Below, in pieces: positions 26,022 through 35,360 of a DNA stretch of 58,405 nt. The translations under genes were made by a program, and so were the position numbers. Source of the stretch: Spirochaetales bacterium (lineage in GTDB: Bacteria > Spirochaetota > Spirochaetia > SZUA-6 > JAFGRV01); NCBI GenBank assembly GCA_016928415.1, contig JAFGKU010000177.1, positions 1-58,405 on the forward strand. The letters are read 5' to 3'. Positions within the stretch are counted from its first letter, which is position 1. Every line of letters starts with the position of its first letter. The notes beneath the pieces were generated by a model, which saw only the letters and a program-made list of their open reading frames with translations, searched no databases and was not told where the DNA came from.

Positions 26022-27398
26022 ATGATGAAAAAAAAATTGCTTTTAATCAATCCGGTGAATCCCGCGCGCATCGGCCTGACGGTCAATAAAAGTTCCCGCT
26101 TCCCTCCGATCGGCCTTGGCATTGTTTCGGCATTGACCCCCCCGGACTGGGAAGTGGAACTGATTGATGAAAACTGGGAAGCTTTCATTTTTCGGCCGGC
26201 CGATCTTGTGGGTATAACGGCGTTTACGGCCTCGGCCAACAGGGCCTACGCAATCGCCGCGAAGTACCGGAAACAGGGTGTTCCCGTGGTAATGGGAGGG
26301 ATTCACGCCTCGGTACGTACGGAAGAAGCCCTGGAATTCGTGGATGCCGTTGTCGTGGGTGAGGCAGAATCCATCTGGCCCCAGGTGCTGGCGGACGCCC
26401 GGGGTAACTGCCTGAAAAAAGTATACCGGGGAACCTGGGGAAGACTCAAAGGTTTACCACCTCCCAGGCGCGACCTTTTTCATCCCGGTTACGTATTCGC
26501 CTCCGTCCAGACCTCGCGCGGCTGTCCAATGGACTGCGAGTTCTGCTCGGTAACCGCCTTCAATGGCCGGCGGTACCGGCGCCGTCCACCGGAAGAGGTA
26601 TTGGACGAAATTCAAAACATACCCCAGAAGTTGCTTTTTTTCGTGGACGATAACATCATCGGATACGGCCGGGAATCGCGCGACCAGGCATTAGAGCTCT
26701 TTCGCGGCATGGTGGAAAGGAAGGTAAACAAACTCTGGTTTTGCCAGGCATCGTTAAATTTCGCGGATGACGAGGAGGTACTGCGATGGGCAAGACGGGC
26801 CGGCTGCCAAATGGTTTTTCTCGGCCTGGAAGCGGAGGGTGTGGATGCATTGGCGGAAATCAATAAAAGTTTGAACCTTAAACGCGGCGTGCACGCCTAT
26901 GAACTGGCATTTCACCGGATCCACCGTGCCGGGATAGCCGTATTGGGCGCCTTTATTTTCGGTATGGACAGCGATACACCGGAAAAACTACACCGCCGCG
27001 CCAGATATATGGTCGCCAGCGGGGTGGATGTGATGCAGAGAACATTTCTCACTCCATTGCCAGGCACCCGCTTGTTCAAACACCTGTCTGACGAATCCCG
27101 GTTGCTGTATACGAATTTTCCGGCCGACTGGAACCGGTACGACATGGGGCAGGCGGTTCACCGCCCGGCAGGCATGACACCTGAAGAACTGACAGAAGCA
27201 ATGAAAGTATCCGGGGAATGGATGTATGCCTGGCCGACACTTTTACGCAAGGCCTTCCGCACCTTTCGCCGGACATTGAATCCCATGGCGACAATGTTTG
27301 CCTGGCAATCCAATATCAATTACCGCAATGTTACACAGATGGGCGCCGGGAATGAATCATCGGCTCCCGACTTTCATTTCACACCAGCCAGAGAATAA
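26022..27398 (+). CDS. B12-binding-domain radical SAM protein
   Basis: The 458 residues consist of an N-terminal cobalamin-binding-like fold ('LLLINPVNP', 'PPIGLGIVSALTP', 'VGITAFTASANRAYAIA', 'VVMGGIHASVRTEEAL') and a radical SAM barrel whose cluster cysteines are C168, C172 and C175 ('RGCPMDCEFCSV'). 'LLFFVDDNIIGYG' and 'MVFLGLEAEG' follow. Related enzymes methylate unactivated carbons or remodel lipids (BchE/HpnP/HpnR-like class). No H-x-x-D-x-H-x-x-G motif, which would ligate cobalamin from below, is obvious in the N-terminal domain, so B12 use is not certain. It is tightly coupled to marR and overlaps the convergent DUF401 gene by 20 nt. The substrate is unknown. Confidence 0.88.
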   Translation: MMKKKLLLINPVNPARIGLTVNKSSRFPPIGLGIVSALTPPDWEVELIDENWEAFIFRPADLVGITAFTASANRAYAIAAKYRKQGVPVVMGGIHASVRTEEALEFVDAVVVGEAESIWPQVLADARGNCLKKVYRGTWGRLKGLPPPRRDLFHPGYVFASVQTSRGCPMDCEFCSVTAFNGRRYRRRPPEEVLDEIQNIPQKLLFFVDDNIIGYGRESRDQALELFRGMVERKVNKLWFCQASLNFADDEEVLRWARRAGCQMVFLGLEAEGVDALAEINKSLNLKRGVHAYELAFHRIHRAGIAVLGAFIFGMDSDTPEKLHRRARYMVASGVDVMQRTFLTPLPGTRLFKHLSDESRLLYTNFPADWNRYDMGQAVHRPAGMTPEELTEAMKVSGEWMYAWPTLLRKAFRTFRRTLNPMATMFAWQSNINYRNVTQMGAGNESSAPDFHFTPARE

Positions 27399-28611
27399 GG
27401 GCCACCGGAACAACCATGATCAACTCGGAAAGTATAATGCGGGAAAGCACCCTGCCGACAGGTGCATTGAAATAATAAGCCGTAGCCACGGCGCAGAGAT
27501 GGAGGGGCGTACTCATGACCCCGATAAATCCGGCCATGAATGTGGCGATAATAACCCAGGGATTTGACACTGCCAGTCCCAGGCTTATCAAAACGGGAAA
27601 AGAAACGGAGACATAGCTTACCGCTAAACCGGAAAGCAGCGCCGCCGCCAGCGGAAGAATGAAAAACACCACCCTGGATGGTACATGCAGGTTTTCCATC
27701 AAGCCGATGATCGAGTTCATGATACCCGACTGAATCAATACTTCCTTGAAAACCATCACTCCCAAAATAATAACGGTGAGTTTAACGGGAAAGGATTTGA
27801 TGAACAGATCGATGAAATCCTTCCGTGTCTGCCTTGTCCTGATAAAAAGTACGGGAATCACGGATATAACGGCTGTTTCGAGTGCAAAAGTTGATATAAC
27901 GGGAATAAAGGAAAGGATTATATACATGCCGATCACATAAAGCACGGGCGCCATGGCAACGAGGAATCCTTTCAAACTTTCAAACCATGATAAGCCGCTA
28001 TCAATAGGTTCATGCTTAAGGCGGCTCAAGCCAAGCAAAGATCCTATCAAAAACGAGAAAAGCATGAATGGCAGGAGATGAAGAAAAAAAACGGCCAGGG
28101 GCATTTGGAGCAGGGTACTGGCAAGAATGATACCGGGGTAAAGAAGAAAACCATCATGCCATACATGGCGGAACCAGTAATTCACATAGGCCCTGTCCAC
28201 GGGTTGATTTTTTGATGCCTGCGTCACTTCATCGACCAGGGGGCATGAAAATCGCGCGCCGCCCGGCGAGGGGAGCATGCCGATTACCATGGGCATGAGC
28301 CCGGCCGCCAGACGGTTGTTCCTGACCAGCTTTTTCAGGCTGTCCGCCATCCCTCTAATCATACCAGACTTGCGCATGATCTTTTCGATGACCATGATAA
28401 AATAGAGAATGGCGACAATCCGCAGAGTCGATACGGAAAAGATGCCGCCTGCCGCATAACCCAGGGCCGCAAGCGGTTCCACCCTTGCCAGGATACAGGC
28501 CAAAACGGCATTGAGAAGCATCAACAGGCCCGTATTCCAGCCCTGTTTCAGGAAGAGGATGGTAAGGATGACCATGGCGGCGATAACACCCGCATTAATG
28601 AAATAATCCAT
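27379..28611 (-). CDS. DUF401 family membrane permease
   Basis: The 410-residue integral membrane protein has about ten to eleven helices. 'MPMVIGMLPSPGGARFSCPLVDE' and 'NYWFRHVWHDGFLLYPGIIL' (each split here only for reading) are the two signature loops of DUF401, an ion-transporter-superfamily relative of GntP and DASS permeases. The proline/glycine re-entrant loop 'LPSPGG' is intact. It probably imports an organic anion, with substrate unknown. Its 3' end overlaps that of the radical SAM gene on the other strand, so it belongs to a separate, convergent unit. Confidence 0.85.
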   Translation of the reverse strand: MDYFINAGVIAAMVILTILFLKQGWNTGLLMLLNAVLACILARVEPLAALGYAAGGIFSVSTLRIVAILYFIMVIEKIMRKSGMIRGMADSLKKLVRNNRLAAGLMPMVIGMLPSPGGARFSCPLVDEVTQASKNQPVDRAYVNYWFRHVWHDGFLLYPGIILASTLLQMPLAVFFLHLLPFMLFSFLIGSLLGLSRLKHEPIDSGLSWFESLKGFLVAMAPVLYVIGMYIILSFIPVISTFALETAVISVIPVLFIRTRQTRKDFIDLFIKSFPVKLTVIILGVMVFKEVLIQSGIMNSIIGLMENLHVPSRVVFFILPLAAALLSGLAVSYVSVSFPVLISLGLAVSNPWVIIATFMAGFIGVMSTPLHLCAVATAYYFNAPVGRVLSRIILSELIMVVPVALILWLV

Positions 28612-28988
28612 TTATAACTTTTTATACCTCCCTGCCGGATAATTACACGATCAAGAGAATCACTCGCCTGTCGATGAATCGAAAAGGTTTTTTAGCATAT
28701 TAGGCATTCAAAGGAAAAGAATCAAGAGTTTTTATAATAATGATTTTTCAACTCAGGTTTATAATGTTCATAAAACAGCGGAAAGGCATGCCGATGCGGG
28801 GCAACCTTTTTTTGTTTCTTATTAAAACCTGATTGGTAAATTTCAATGCGAAGTGCAATATATTTTCAGTTGACAACTTTAATGTCCTGATGTATAAATA
28901 GCAGAATATATTACAGAATACCTTGATAAGGCATCGTGTCATTACCGTTCAGACGGTGATTATTTTATACCAGGCTAAGGAGAACATC
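28612..28988. other. Intergenic region before the beta-helix lipoprotein gene
   Basis: About 380 nt separate the divergent DUF401 and beta-helix genes. It holds a near-consensus promoter at 28870-28898 and no believable coding frame; the longest, 64 codons on the minus strand, has no recognisable content. Confidence 0.6.
28870..28898 (+). promoter_or_regulatory. Near-consensus promoter for the beta-helix lipoprotein
   Basis: A perfect TTGACA (28870-28875), a 17-nt spacer and TATAAA (28893-28898) make this the strongest sigma-70-type promoter in the window. The start would be near 28905, giving an 84-nt leader ending in AAGGAG before the ATG at 28989. Confidence 0.8.
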
Positions 28989-31487
28989 ATGAAATCGACC
29001 GGCTTTTTCAAGGCAGTTATCGCATTTCTATTGGCATGCGTTTTTATCCCGGGCTGCGCACCGCCGGATAATTCACCACCGAATGACATAACAGCCCCTA
29101 CGGCGCAGGTTTATCCCCTGGACGGGTCTGAAATTTCGGAGACAGTGACGGTCGTTGTCACCTTCGATGAGGCAATGGACCCTGATACATTAATACTTAC
29201 GGGCACTTTGTCGGACGACTGCAACACCCCTTCCTGGAACGGTACCCATGAAATATTAAGCATAGAACCGGCCACCGCATGGCCTCCGGAAGGGGGAAAT
29301 TTCAACATAGAATGCAAGGACCTGGCCGGCAATTCCGTTATTCCCATAGACCTGAATTACACGATCGACAATACGGCACCCAATGCTACTCCCCTTTATG
29401 CGAACAACTCACCCATACCCCACACGGCGGGGGTGGTGATCCATTTTGACGATGAAATGGACATCGATTCACTGTCGGTAGATATCACACCGTCAGGTCT
29501 GGACGACGGGGGAAACTGGTCGGAAACAACCTATATAAATGACACGTTGACCATCAACCCAAACACTGCCTGGAGTGGCGACCAGATATCCCTGACTATA
29601 GACTGCGACGATAAGACAGGCCATCCCGTTTCACAGATAAACTTATCCTACTATATACTCTACGGCATCGTTTACACGAGAGGGAACGGGAATGATACTA
29701 ACCCCGGTACGGCAACATTACCCAAACTCACCATACAGGCGGCTATTGACCTGGCCGATTCTCTGTACGATACCGCTGAAGTGCATGTTGCCGGTAATAC
29801 GATTTATTCGGTCAGTTACCAGTCCGGTACACACATAACGCTGAAGGAAGGAATATCGGTTTACGGGGGGTACAATCCTTCAAACTGGAGTGACCGGAAT
29901 ACGACAACCTATGTGACAACCATATCCGATTCAAGCGCTACGGGGGGAAGTACATTGTCTCCGAACCGGGCTGTTTCATCAGGCGGGGTTACCGTATCCA
30001 CGATACTGGACGGTTTTACCATCAACGGCGGCGGCGGGTCCTGCTCGAGCGGTATATTCGGTCAGAATTCGGCGTCTCCGACTATCCAGAACTGCATTAT
30101 AGACGGGGGTTCCGGTACGACATCCAGTTACGGAATTTACCTCTACAGCACCAACCTTTCCCTCCTGTGCAGCCCCGTCATCCAGAACTGCAGCATAAAC
30201 GGGGGTTCCGGAGGCAGTTCATCCTGCGGGCTGTACAATAATCTTGCCGCACCCACCGTCCAGAACAATACGGAAATAAACGGCGGGTCCGGAAGCACTT
30301 CTACATATGGAATTTACAATAATACAAGTTCGGAACCTGTCATCCAGAATAATACGCTTATAACGGGCGGGAACGGCGGTTATTCATACGGCATCTACAG
30401 TACCGATGCTGACCCGGATATTTTGTCCAACCAAACCATTTCAGGCGGGAGCGGGGGGCAACATTCCTACGGGATTTACAGCAAAACGAATTCGGTACCC
30501 ACAATCTCCGGAAACACCCTGATATCGGGTGGCGGCGGGTCCACGGATTCCTGTGCGGTCTATAATTACTCGTATACCGATCCCACGATCCAGAACAATG
30601 ATACAATCAACGGCGGATCGGGAAATATTTCCTACGGAATTTACTGCGGGTCATACAGTTCAGCCCAGGTAAAGGACAATGATTCGATCAACGGGGGTAC
30701 CGGTACAACAACGTCTTACGGAATTTATATGGATTCTTCCAGTTCAAATTTGATCGATTCAAATGAAATCGACGGGGGAAGCAGCGGCAGTTCGTACGGC
30801 ATCTATTACAGCGCCGACAATTCCAACTCCAGCATAATACGTAACAACAAGATTACTGGCGGTAACGGGAGTTCAAATGCTTACGGCGTGTATATATATT
30901 TCTGCAGCACCCCCTATGTGTACAACAATGTCATTTCCGGCGGTACCGGTCCGAACACTTACGGATTATTCAATGAGCATTCGGACACGAGAATCCGCAA
31001 CAACACGGTCGGCAGCGGCACGGGCACCACCAAGGCCAGTTCGGTTTACCTCTACGAGAATTCCGGCTCGAACTCACACCCCAATGTCGATAACAATATC
31101 ATGTATACATCGGGAAGTTCGGTGAATTATTGCATGGTGGAAGACTATGCCCCATCGCGGAGCTGTACACCCGCATCCCTCCTGAACAACGACTTCCACG
31201 GGACCGGAGCCGTCCTGTACTGGGATGAATATAACGATGCGGCCTTATCGGCGATAGGCGACATCAATGCAAAAACCTTTGCCTCCGATAACGTGAATGA
31301 GAATCCCTCCTTCGACAGCGGATTTTATTTAACCGGTTCAACACCCGCTTCGGTCACAACGGGCGGGCTTAACGGGGCCCATTCCACTGCTTTATGGAAC
31401 TTCACCACGGACAAAGACGGTGATCCCCGCTCCCCTCTCGATGATACTTCCACTACCGGGTGGTCCATGGGCGCCTATGAGTATTGA
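28989..31487 (+). CDS. Surface lipoprotein with SbsA-Ig domains and beta-helix repeats
   Basis: The ATG at 28989 has AAGGAG upstream and begins a lipoprotein signal with C23 in 'IPGCAPP'. Two Ig-like domains follow (about 35-130 and 130-225), of the SbsA 'AMDPDTL'/'EMDIDSL' type. 'VYTRGNGNDTNPGTATLPK' opens a DUF1565-like right-handed beta-helix. From about residue 340 to 680, roughly 15 imperfect units of the form I-N-G-G-x-G-x-x-x-x-x-Y-G-I-Y-x-x-x are visible, spaced 22-30 residues. 'GDPRSPLDD' and 'GAYEY' close the helix. This is the form of pectate-lyase-like or adhesin proteins. No catalytic residues are evident. Confidence 0.8.
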   Translation: MKSTGFFKAVIAFLLACVFIPGCAPPDNSPPNDITAPTAQVYPLDGSEISETVTVVVTFDEAMDPDTLILTGTLSDDCNTPSWNGTHEILSIEPATAWPPEGGNFNIECKDLAGNSVIPIDLNYTIDNTAPNATPLYANNSPIPHTAGVVIHFDDEMDIDSLSVDITPSGLDDGGNWSETTYINDTLTINPNTAWSGDQISLTIDCDDKTGHPVSQINLSYYILYGIVYTRGNGNDTNPGTATLPKLTIQAAIDLADSLYDTAEVHVAGNTIYSVSYQSGTHITLKEGISVYGGYNPSNWSDRNTTTYVTTISDSSATGGSTLSPNRAVSSGGVTVSTILDGFTINGGGGSCSSGIFGQNSASPTIQNCIIDGGSGTTSSYGIYLYSTNLSLLCSPVIQNCSINGGSGGSSSCGLYNNLAAPTVQNNTEINGGSGSTSTYGIYNNTSSEPVIQNNTLITGGNGGYSYGIYSTDADPDILSNQTISGGSGGQHSYGIYSKTNSVPTISGNTLISGGGGSTDSCAVYNYSYTDPTIQNNDTINGGSGNISYGIYCGSYSSAQVKDNDSINGGTGTTTSYGIYMDSSSSNLIDSNEIDGGSSGSSYGIYYSADNSNSSIIRNNKITGGNGSSNAYGVYIYFCSTPYVYNNVISGGTGPNTYGLFNEHSDTRIRNNTVGSGTGTTKASSVYLYENSGSNSHPNVDNNIMYTSGSSVNYCMVEDYAPSRSCTPASLLNNDFHGTGAVLYWDEYNDAALSAIGDINAKTFASDNVNENPSFDSGFYLTGSTPASVTTGGLNGAHSTALWNFTTDKDGDPRSPLDDTSTTGWSMGAYEY

Positions 31488-31514
31488 CGGCACAGTAAAA
31501 AATTATCCGGGTGT

Positions 31515-32048
31515 TCATGATCGAGTGAAAGGATAAATCCTGTACTCAAGCATATCCATCGTTTTACCACTCTGGTTTTCTTCCCTGAATTTTCTAGTTA
31601 TTTTTCCGCCCAGCGCCTCCGGTATCCTGCGGCTGGCAAGATTACGCTTCTCAACAGGGTAAACAAGGTATTCATAGGACAGATTTTTGTCCGCCCATTC
31701 CTTCAACCCGAAAACAGCTTCCCTTCCCAGTTTCTTCCCATGGGCAGATTCCCTTATCCATATTCCGAGTTCAGGGGTTGGCGTATGAAGCTTATGTAGC
31801 CCGGCGCACCCCAGGAAATCCCCGGTTTGTTTATCCAGCACAACGGTTTGAAGGTCCGTTCCCTGCTTCAAATGGTCAATCGCACGTTCGATAAAAGCCT
31901 TTGTCTCTCCGATTTCCGACGGTGATTTGGGATACATATAATAAGTGATTCCGGGTGTAAATTCACGGAAAATAATCTCCAGGTAATCAAGAGATATGGG
32001 AATAAGGCGGCATCTATTTGTTTCGATTCGCACACCTGATAAATTCAT
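31515..32048 (-). CDS. GNAT acetyltransferase, RimJ/RimL-like
   Basis: The 177 residues start with 'ETNRCRLIPIS', a typical RimJ/RimL opening. They contain 'FLGCAGLHKLHTPTPELGIWI', the acetyl-CoA loop 'RESAHGKKLGREAV', and 'EYLVYPVEKRNLASRRIPEAL', where the asparagine-serine pair and 'NLASRRI' match the family. It probably acetylates the amino group of a protein, antibiotic or metabolite. It lies 38 nt downstream of the YdcF gene on the same strand. Confidence 0.85.
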   Translation of the reverse strand: MNLSGVRIETNRCRLIPISLDYLEIIFREFTPGITYYMYPKSPSEIGETKAFIERAIDHLKQGTDLQTVVLDKQTGDFLGCAGLHKLHTPTPELGIWIRESAHGKKLGREAVFGLKEWADKNLSYEYLVYPVEKRNLASRRIPEALGGKITRKFREENQSGKTMDMLEYRIYPFTRS

Positions 32049-32086
32049 TTAAATTAGCCGCCTCTCCTTCGACCAGGAATAATATA

Positions 32087-32815
32087 TCAATAAATAATGC
32101 TATAAAACATAAGCCCCAGAACTTCCCACACCCAGTTCCTGAAACAGGAGAGGGTTCTGGCATCGGGCAGGAAAAAATCGAGCGTGACATTTGTCACTTC
32201 CGAGATATAACCGCAGGGAGCGGGGGTGACATTCAACCCGGCCTTTTGAGCCGAAAGAAGCGACCTTGGCATATGGAGGGCGGAAGTAACTAAAACAGGA
32301 TTCTCCCAATTCATCCGGTCGCAGATTTCCCGGGCGTTTTCAAGGTTTTCCAGGGATGTTTTGCTGGCCCCCTCCGTTACGAGGTGTTCCGCCGGTATAC
32401 CAAGTTCCTGCAAGGTTTTCATGGCTATATCCGCTTCAGCCAACTGCCCTGGATATACGGCTCCGCCGCAGAGGATAACGGGCGCCGGGTGCTTTCTATA
32501 ACAACGTACCAATTCGAGGGCCCTCACCTGCGACGCCTCTGACAGGGAATGCCCCGACACTCCTCCTCCCAGGAGAATGTAACTGTCTGTCGTGGCAAGC
32601 GTGCTGTCTGCAACCTGCTTATTCTGGTTTTCTATGGTTCCGATTAATGGCCTTACCACAATCGGCATGGAAAAAAGCAGCAGCAAGCCTCCGGTCGCCA
32701 TAAGAACAATCCCTGAAAATACGGGAGGCCTCTCTCCTTTCCGCCGGATTAAGAGGAATCCTATGAGAAAGAGCGTTATTATGAGAATTCCGGGCAGCAT
32801 AAAAAGATTAATCAT
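32087..32815 (-). CDS. YdcF/ElyC-type DUF218 membrane protein
   Basis: Two N-terminal membrane helices ('LPGILIITLFLIGFLLI' and 'SGIVLMATGGLLLLF') precede a DUF218 domain: 'SYILLGGGVSG', 'VILCGGAVYPGQLAEADIAMK', 'SKTSLENLENAREI' and 'VLVTSALHMPRSLL'. Members (ElyC, SanA, YdcF) act in envelope polysaccharide or peptidoglycan maturation. I favour the ATG at 32815, behind an AAGG box; a GTG at 32842 would add nine residues. Confidence 0.85.
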   Translation of the reverse strand: MINLFMLPGILIITLFLIGFLLIRRKGERPPVFSGIVLMATGGLLLLFSMPIVVRPLIGTIENQNKQVADSTLATTDSYILLGGGVSGHSLSEASQVRALELVRCYRKHPAPVILCGGAVYPGQLAEADIAMKTLQELGIPAEHLVTEGASKTSLENLENAREICDRMNWENPVLVTSALHMPRSLLSAQKAGLNVTPAPCGYISEVTNVTLDFFLPDARTLSCFRNWVWEVLGLMFYSIIY

Positions 32816-32993
32816 AACCTTATAAAAAATGAAAAATACCACTTACCATCAATATCAACATAAAATTGATAATTGGGCAATCATTGCCAAGGCATGACAG
32901 CTGCGTAATAAATAAAAAAATACTTGCATGAATCCTAAAAATGGGATTTAATGGGAAGATGTGAAATATTCCTGGATAATTTTATACTATACG

Positions 32994-33023
32994 TTACATG
33001 AAAAAGAAGCTGTAACATATAAT
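32994..33023 (+). promoter_or_regulatory. Promoter of the sugar ABC operon
   Basis: TTACAT (32994-32999) and a perfect TATAAT (33018-33023) are 18 nt apart. A GTTAC-n14-GTAAC inverted repeat (32993-32997 and 33012-33016) overlaps the -35 box and ends just before the -10, which could be an operator. The leader is about 40 nt and ends in GGAGG. Confidence 0.45.
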
Positions 33024-33070
33024 GCTGAAATTACAAGGGAAGGTCATGAAAAATTAAAAGGAGGTTGTTT

Positions 33071-34345
33071 ATGAAACGCATAATTACATCATTGATCTGT
33101 CTTCTTATGTTTGCTAGTTTCGCTTTTGCCACTGGTCAGGGTGATGGAACATCCGCGGCCAAGGGCGGGGAAGTAGAAGTATTGCATTGGTGGACATCAG
33201 GCGGAGAAGCCGCCGCTGTTGCCGTATTAAAGCAATTACTGGAAGCGGAAGGATACACATGGAAAGATTTTGCGGTAGCCGGTGGCGGCGGAGATAACGC
33301 CATGACGGTTCTTAAGTCACGCGCGCTTGCCGGAAATCCTCCTGCCGCAGCCCAGGTAAAAGGTCCCCAAATTCAGCTTTGGGGCGATGAGGGTGTTCTT
33401 ACGAATTTGAATGACGTTGCTAAAGCTGAAGACTGGGATAATCTGCTCCCGAAAGTCGTTGCCGATGTCATGAAATACAAGGGAAATTATGTTGCCGTCC
33501 CGGTGAATGTCCACAGGATCAACTGGATGTGGTGCAATCCGGCCGTATTCAAAAAAGCCGGCGCTACCATTCCCAAAACCTGGGAAGAGTTTGAAGCCGC
33601 GGCTAAGAAAATCAAGGCGGCCGGACTCATTCCCGTTGCCTGGGGTGGGCAACCCTGGCAGGAAGCTACCGTATTTGAAATTATTGTTGCCGGTGTAGGC
33701 GGTACCGATTTCTACAAGAAAGCTCTGGTAGACGCTGACGTCAACACATTAAAAAGCGCAACAATGGTGAAAGTATTCAAAACATTGAGAATGGTCCTGC
33801 AGTACATCGACCCGGGTGCCCCGAACAGGGATTGGAACCTGGCTACTTCCATGGTAATCAATGGAGAAGCCGGCATGCAGTTCATGGGTGACTGGGCAAA
33901 AGGTGAATTTACAGCCGCAAAAAAAGCTCCGGACAAGGACTATATTGCAGCTACAGCGCCACAGACAAGCAAACAATTCATTTTCAATATTGACAGTTTT
34001 ATCATGTTCAATGTTGCCGACAAAGACAAGAATGCTCAAAAGGCAATGGCCCGGTTAATAGTGCAGCCTAAATTCCAGGAAGTTTTCAATATCAACAAAG
34101 GCTCCATTCCCGTTCGCCTGGGCATGTCCGAGGAACCGTTTGATATTCCGGCACGCCTTGCAATGAAAGATTTTGTCGCTACGTCTAAAAGTGGTGACCT
34201 GGTCCCAAGCATGGCCCATGAAATGGCCGTAATGCCCGATATAAAAGGCGCCATGGTTGATACTGTCACCAATTTCTGTAATTCAGACATGAGTGCTGAA
34301 GATGCCGCAGCCCAGCTGGCCAGCGCGGTAGCCGCTGTAAAATAA
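33071..34345 (+). CDS. Sugar ABC transporter substrate-binding protein (GtsA-like)
   Basis: The ATG at 33071 has AAAAGGAGG upstream. A signal peptide (about 1-20, ending FAFA) is followed by an alpha/beta solute-binding fold. 'EVLHWWTSGGEAAAV' and 'DNAMTVLKSRALAGNPP' match the glucose/mannose-binding branch (GtsA of pseudomonads, the Thermus glucose/mannose protein). So do 'VPVNVHRINWMW' (sugar-stacking aromatic), 'VAWGGQPWQEATVFE', 'GEAGMQFMGDWAKG' and 'KGSIPVRLGM'. It captures a monosaccharide in the periplasm for the downstream permeases. A monosaccharide rather than an oligosaccharide is inferred from the family match. Confidence 0.93.
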   Translation: MKRIITSLICLLMFASFAFATGQGDGTSAAKGGEVEVLHWWTSGGEAAAVAVLKQLLEAEGYTWKDFAVAGGGGDNAMTVLKSRALAGNPPAAAQVKGPQIQLWGDEGVLTNLNDVAKAEDWDNLLPKVVADVMKYKGNYVAVPVNVHRINWMWCNPAVFKKAGATIPKTWEEFEAAAKKIKAAGLIPVAWGGQPWQEATVFEIIVAGVGGTDFYKKALVDADVNTLKSATMVKVFKTLRMVLQYIDPGAPNRDWNLATSMVINGEAGMQFMGDWAKGEFTAAKKAPDKDYIAATAPQTSKQFIFNIDSFIMFNVADKDKNAQKAMARLIVQPKFQEVFNINKGSIPVRLGMSEEPFDIPARLAMKDFVATSKSGDLVPSMAHEMAVMPDIKGAMVDTVTNFCNSDMSAEDAAAQLASAVAAVK

Positions 34346-34373
34346 GAATCAAGAAATTACAGTTGTTAAAAAT

Positions 34374-34402
34374 ATGGGTACCAACTTACGGTTGGTACCC
34401 AT
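34374..34402 (+). terminator. Intercistronic stem-loop after the binding-protein gene
   Basis: A perfect 12-bp stem (34374-34385 with 34391-34402: ATGGGTACCAAC/GTTGGTACCCAT) closes on a 5-nt loop and is followed by TTATCTTT. It lies between the binding protein and the first permease. Such structures commonly stop part of the transcription and protect the upstream mRNA, so the binding protein is made in excess. Confidence 0.75.
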
Positions 34403-34427
34403 TTATCTTTAGCTGAAGAAAGTATAC

Positions 34428-35360
34428 ATGGGAAAAGAAACATCAAAAGCAAACGATAAAAAATTAAGAAATATCAAATTTCGGAATCGCCTGGGTAATT
34501 TAATACCCAAAATAATGATTGCTCCCACATTTACAGTGTCGCTGGTTTGCGTTTACGGATTTATTCTATGGACAATCTGGATTTCATTCACCAGCTCCAA
34601 AATTCTACCTAAATACGATTTTGTCGGGTTTGAGCAGTATAATATTCTCTTTACCCAGGAACCCCGCTGGTGGGTAGCAAGTCTTAATTTATTTATTTTC
34701 AGCGGCCTGTTCATAGCAATCTGTATTGCACTGGGTTTAACATTGGCCATTTTTATTGACCAGCGACTCCGTGGAGAGGGTGTTTTCAGGACGATTTATC
34801 TTTATCCCATGGCTCTTTCATTTATCGTAACAGGTACCGCCTGGAGATGGATAATGAACCCAAGCCTGGGTCTGGAAAGACTCGTACAGCAATTGGGATT
34901 TTCAGATTTTACATTTCGATTGTTGGTAGAGTCCAACGTGGCCATTTATGCCGTGGTCATTGCGGCGGTATGGCAATCCACGGGTTTTATGTTTGCCCTT
35001 TTCATTGCCGGTCTGCGCGGTATCGACAATTCCATTATCAAGGCGGCACAGATCGACGGCGCCAGCCTGAAAAAAATATACCTGCGCATTATCATACCCA
35101 GTTTGAGGCCCGTATTTTTAAGCGCCGTTATTATTTTATTGCATCTTTCAATAAAATGTTTCGACCTTGTCATGGCTCTCACCAGCGGCGGACCGGGATA
35201 TTCCACTGACATGCCGGCAACATTTATGTACGCCTTTGCCTTTAACAGGGGGCGCCTGGCATTCGGTGCCGCCAGCGCGGTAATAATGTTCATTACCGTG
35301 ATGGCAATCATTATTCCTTATCTATATACAGAGCTCAAAGGAACACGCAATGCCAGGTAA
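34428..35360 (+). CDS. Sugar ABC transporter permease (MalF/GtsB type)
   Basis: The 310 residues comprise six membrane helices plus a hydrophilic 'TSKANDKKLRNIKFRNRLG' N-terminus. The coupling motif is 'IIKAAQIDGASLKKIYLRI' (EAA type, complete). 'LALTSGGPGYSTD' matches the periplasmic loop of the family. It pairs with the next gene to form the channel. The start is 26 nt after the stem-loop. Unlike the broken permease at 1.2 kb, it keeps the motif and both last helices. Confidence 0.93.
   Translation: MGKETSKANDKKLRNIKFRNRLGNLIPKIMIAPTFTVSLVCVYGFILWTIWISFTSSKILPKYDFVGFEQYNILFTQEPRWWVASLNLFIFSGLFIAICIALGLTLAIFIDQRLRGEGVFRTIYLYPMALSFIVTGTAWRWIMNPSLGLERLVQQLGFSDFTFRLLVESNVAIYAVVIAAVWQSTGFMFALFIAGLRGIDNSIIKAAQIDGASLKKIYLRIIIPSLRPVFLSAVIILLHLSIKCFDLVMALTSGGPGYSTDMPATFMYAFAFNRGRLAFGAASAVIMFITVMAIIIPYLYTELKGTRNAR

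Noticed and set aside
30040..30990. Regular repeats that could be mistaken for a CRISPR array
   Set aside because: Units differ in sequence, have no constant repeat and stay in one reading frame; they are protein repeats.
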